DNA of 7,835 bases, taken from positions 1-7,835 of the forward strand of contig JAGAXP010000078.1 of NCBI GenBank assembly GCA_017940955.1. The letters run 5' to 3'. The position numbers and the translations under genes were made by a program. The notes beneath the pieces are model-generated. The model did not search any database, was not told the DNA's origin, and saw nothing but the letters and a program-made list of their open reading frames with translations. How positions within the stretch are numbered: the stretch's first letter is position 1; each line of letters begins with the position of its first letter. Shown one piece after another: positions 6,639 through 7,835 of the stretch. Origin of the DNA: Oribacterium sp. (GTDB lineage Bacteria; Bacillota_A; Clostridia; Lachnospirales; Lachnospiraceae).

Positions 6639-7661
6639 ATGAAATTTAATGAAGAAAAAAAACAATCTATTATTATATATATGCTTGAAAAAATCGAGCA
6701 AAATGATGATAGGATCTCCAAGGCTGCGGCTGAAGCATTTGACGTGAATCAGAATACGATACACACATATATAAATGAATTGGTAGAAGATAATGTTATC
6801 AGGCGTGTGAAACGGGGTAAGTATGAACTTGTAAAAAAGAAGTATGAATTTGAACTTAAGCGTTCAAAAGGCGAATTAGATACCGATACTTACGCTTATG
6901 AGCATTGTTTATTTGATCTTGTAAAAGAATTGGGACAAAATGTTGAAGCAATCTGGAGTTATGCATTTAGTGAAATGATCAATAATGTAATGGATCACTC
7001 ACAAGCGGAAAATGTAAAAATAATAGTAGAACAGGACTACATCAATACGCATGTTGCCATTTTGGACGATGGGATTGGCATATTTAAAAAAATAAAAGAA
7101 CACTTTGGCTTTAGTACGTTAGACGAAGCTATTTGCGAACTATTTAAAGGGAAACTGACTACAGACGTGAAGAATCATTCTGGTGAAGGCATTTTTTTTA
7201 GTTCTAAAATGATGGATGATTTTTATATTATATCCGATGGTAAAATATTTTCAGATAATAAATATGGAAATAGCAGAATTATTAATTTGGCAGAGGAAAA
7301 TATAAAAGGAACCGGAGTATACATGAGTTTATCAAACTTTTCTCATAAAACTCCTAAAGATGTGTTTGATCTCTATGCTAATGTCGAAGGTGGCTTTATT
7401 AAGACAAAAATACCTTTAAAAAATATATTTGATACATCTCCGGTATCAAGATCTCAAGCCAAGAGGGTATGCAATCGTTTAGACAAGTTTAAGGAGATAT
7501 TAATAGATTTTGATGGAATACAATGGATGGGACAGGGCTTTGCTCATCAGATATTTGTTGTTTTTTCAAGAGAACATCCGGATGTACAGCTAATACCAAT
7601 AAATATGAACGAAGATGTAACAAAAATGTATGTTCATGTTACGGATGATATAACTAAATAG
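6639..7661 (+). CDS. Winged-helix / GHKL ATPase / STAS-like DUF4325 regulator
   Basis: A 340-residue three-domain protein. Residues about 7-65 form a winged helix-turn-helix (ISKAAAEAFDVNQNTIHTYI, then a wing with VIRRVKRGKYELV). Residues about 90-250 are a GHKL-type ATP-binding domain with N box E112, N115, N116, D119 and H120 (SEMINNVMDHS), G1 box D143-D144-G-I-G147 and G2 box G182-E-G184. Residues about 268-335 match the STAS-like DUF4325 domain (ILIDFDGIQWMGQGFAHQIF). ATP binding looks intact; DNA binding is likely. The target and signal are unknown. The domain pair recalls an anti-sigma kinase joined to its STAS partner, but the usual STAS serine position here reads WMGQG, with no serine. 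The ATG at 6639 has AAAGGAG (6624-6630) eight bases upstream; the in-frame TTG at 6621 overlaps that site and is rejected. The gene is clearly more AT-rich than the jet genes, a possible sign of separate origin. Confidence 0.82.
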   Translation: MKFNEEKKQSIIIYMLEKIEQNDDRISKAAAEAFDVNQNTIHTYINELVEDNVIRRVKRGKYELVKKKYEFELKRSKGELDTDTYAYEHCLFDLVKELGQNVEAIWSYAFSEMINNVMDHSQAENVKIIVEQDYINTHVAILDDGIGIFKKIKEHFGFSTLDEAICELFKGKLTTDVKNHSGEGIFFSSKMMDDFYIISDGKIFSDNKYGNSRIINLAEENIKGTGVYMSLSNFSHKTPKDVFDLYANVEGGFIKTKIPLKNIFDTSPVSRSQAKRVCNRLDKFKEILIDFDGIQWMGQGFAHQIFVVFSREHPDVQLIPINMNEDVTKMYVHVTDDITK

Positions 7662-7694
7662 GAATATTGAATTTCTTTTCGAAAGGACGGATGA

Positions 7695-7835
7695 ATGGAA
7701 TATTTAAATTACGCGCAGCATTACTTTGACAAGAATATGGCCATATCCTTCTTTCTGGTATCCCTGGCCGGTCTTGTCCTTGTCATGGGAATAATATTTA
7801 TAACAGCCAGGATCTGGCAGGAAATAGATCCGGAG
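7695..7835 (+). CDS. Hypothetical membrane protein, N-terminal fragment
   Basis: An open frame of 47 codons runs from ATG 7695 to the window end, with GAAAGGA (7681-7687) seven bases upstream. The protein begins MEYLNYAQHYFDKNM, followed by a hydrophobic stretch at about residues 16-38 (ISFFLVSLAGLVLVMGIIFI) that is a likely transmembrane helix, then TARIWQEIDPE. It starts 33 bases after the regulator gene with no terminator between, so the two may be co-transcribed. I do not recognise the family. Base composition is nearer to the jet genes than to the regulator. The overlapping ATG at 7691 leads to a stop after 12 codons and is not the start. Confidence 0.6.
   Translation, partial: MEYLNYAQHYFDKNMAISFFLVSLAGLVLVMGIIFITARIWQEIDPE

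Overview
The window carries most of a Wadjet (JetABCD) anti-plasmid system on the + strand, followed by an independent transcription unit. Codon use, strong AGGAGG-type ribosome binding sites, moderate GC and the protein families suggest a Firmicute of the Clostridia, possibly Lachnospiraceae. That assignment is an inference; no marker gene is present.

Layout: positions 1-594 are the C-terminal part of JetA (MukF/kleisin-like; its start lies upstream of the window). JetB (MukE-like, DUF4194) is at 749-1405. JetC (SMC/MukB-like ATPase with complete Walker A, signature and Walker B motifs) is at 1553-4816. JetD (Toprim nuclease, DUF2220 type) is at 4996-6378. A strong intrinsic terminator at 6476-6507 closes the operon. 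A separate, visibly more AT-rich gene at 6639-7661 has its own promoter and encodes a winged-helix + GHKL ATPase + STAS-like DUF4325 protein. A membrane protein gene begins 33 bases after it and runs off the window end.

How the genes work together (known for the family): JetA, JetB and JetC form an SMC-like motor that extrudes DNA loops and senses small circular DNA. JetD is the nuclease that cuts such DNA, so plasmids are removed. No transposase, integrase, tRNA, CRISPR array or phage gene is visible.

The most unusual structure is recent-looking tandem duplication inside this operon. The last ~80 bases of jetC are present three times at ~90-base period, and decayed copies fill the jetC-jetD gap; the third copy supplies the ribosome binding site of jetD. 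JetD itself contains a perfect-period 45-base (15-residue) tandem duplication just before its Toprim domain. A shorter diverged direct repeat lies upstream of jetB. All three gene junctions are 147-179 bases long. The promoter of the downstream GHKL/DUF4325 gene carries two near-identical 14-base direct repeats exactly 21 bases apart, a plausible operator. I see no clearly new defence system; the novelty lies in the repeat structure and in the neighbouring regulator.
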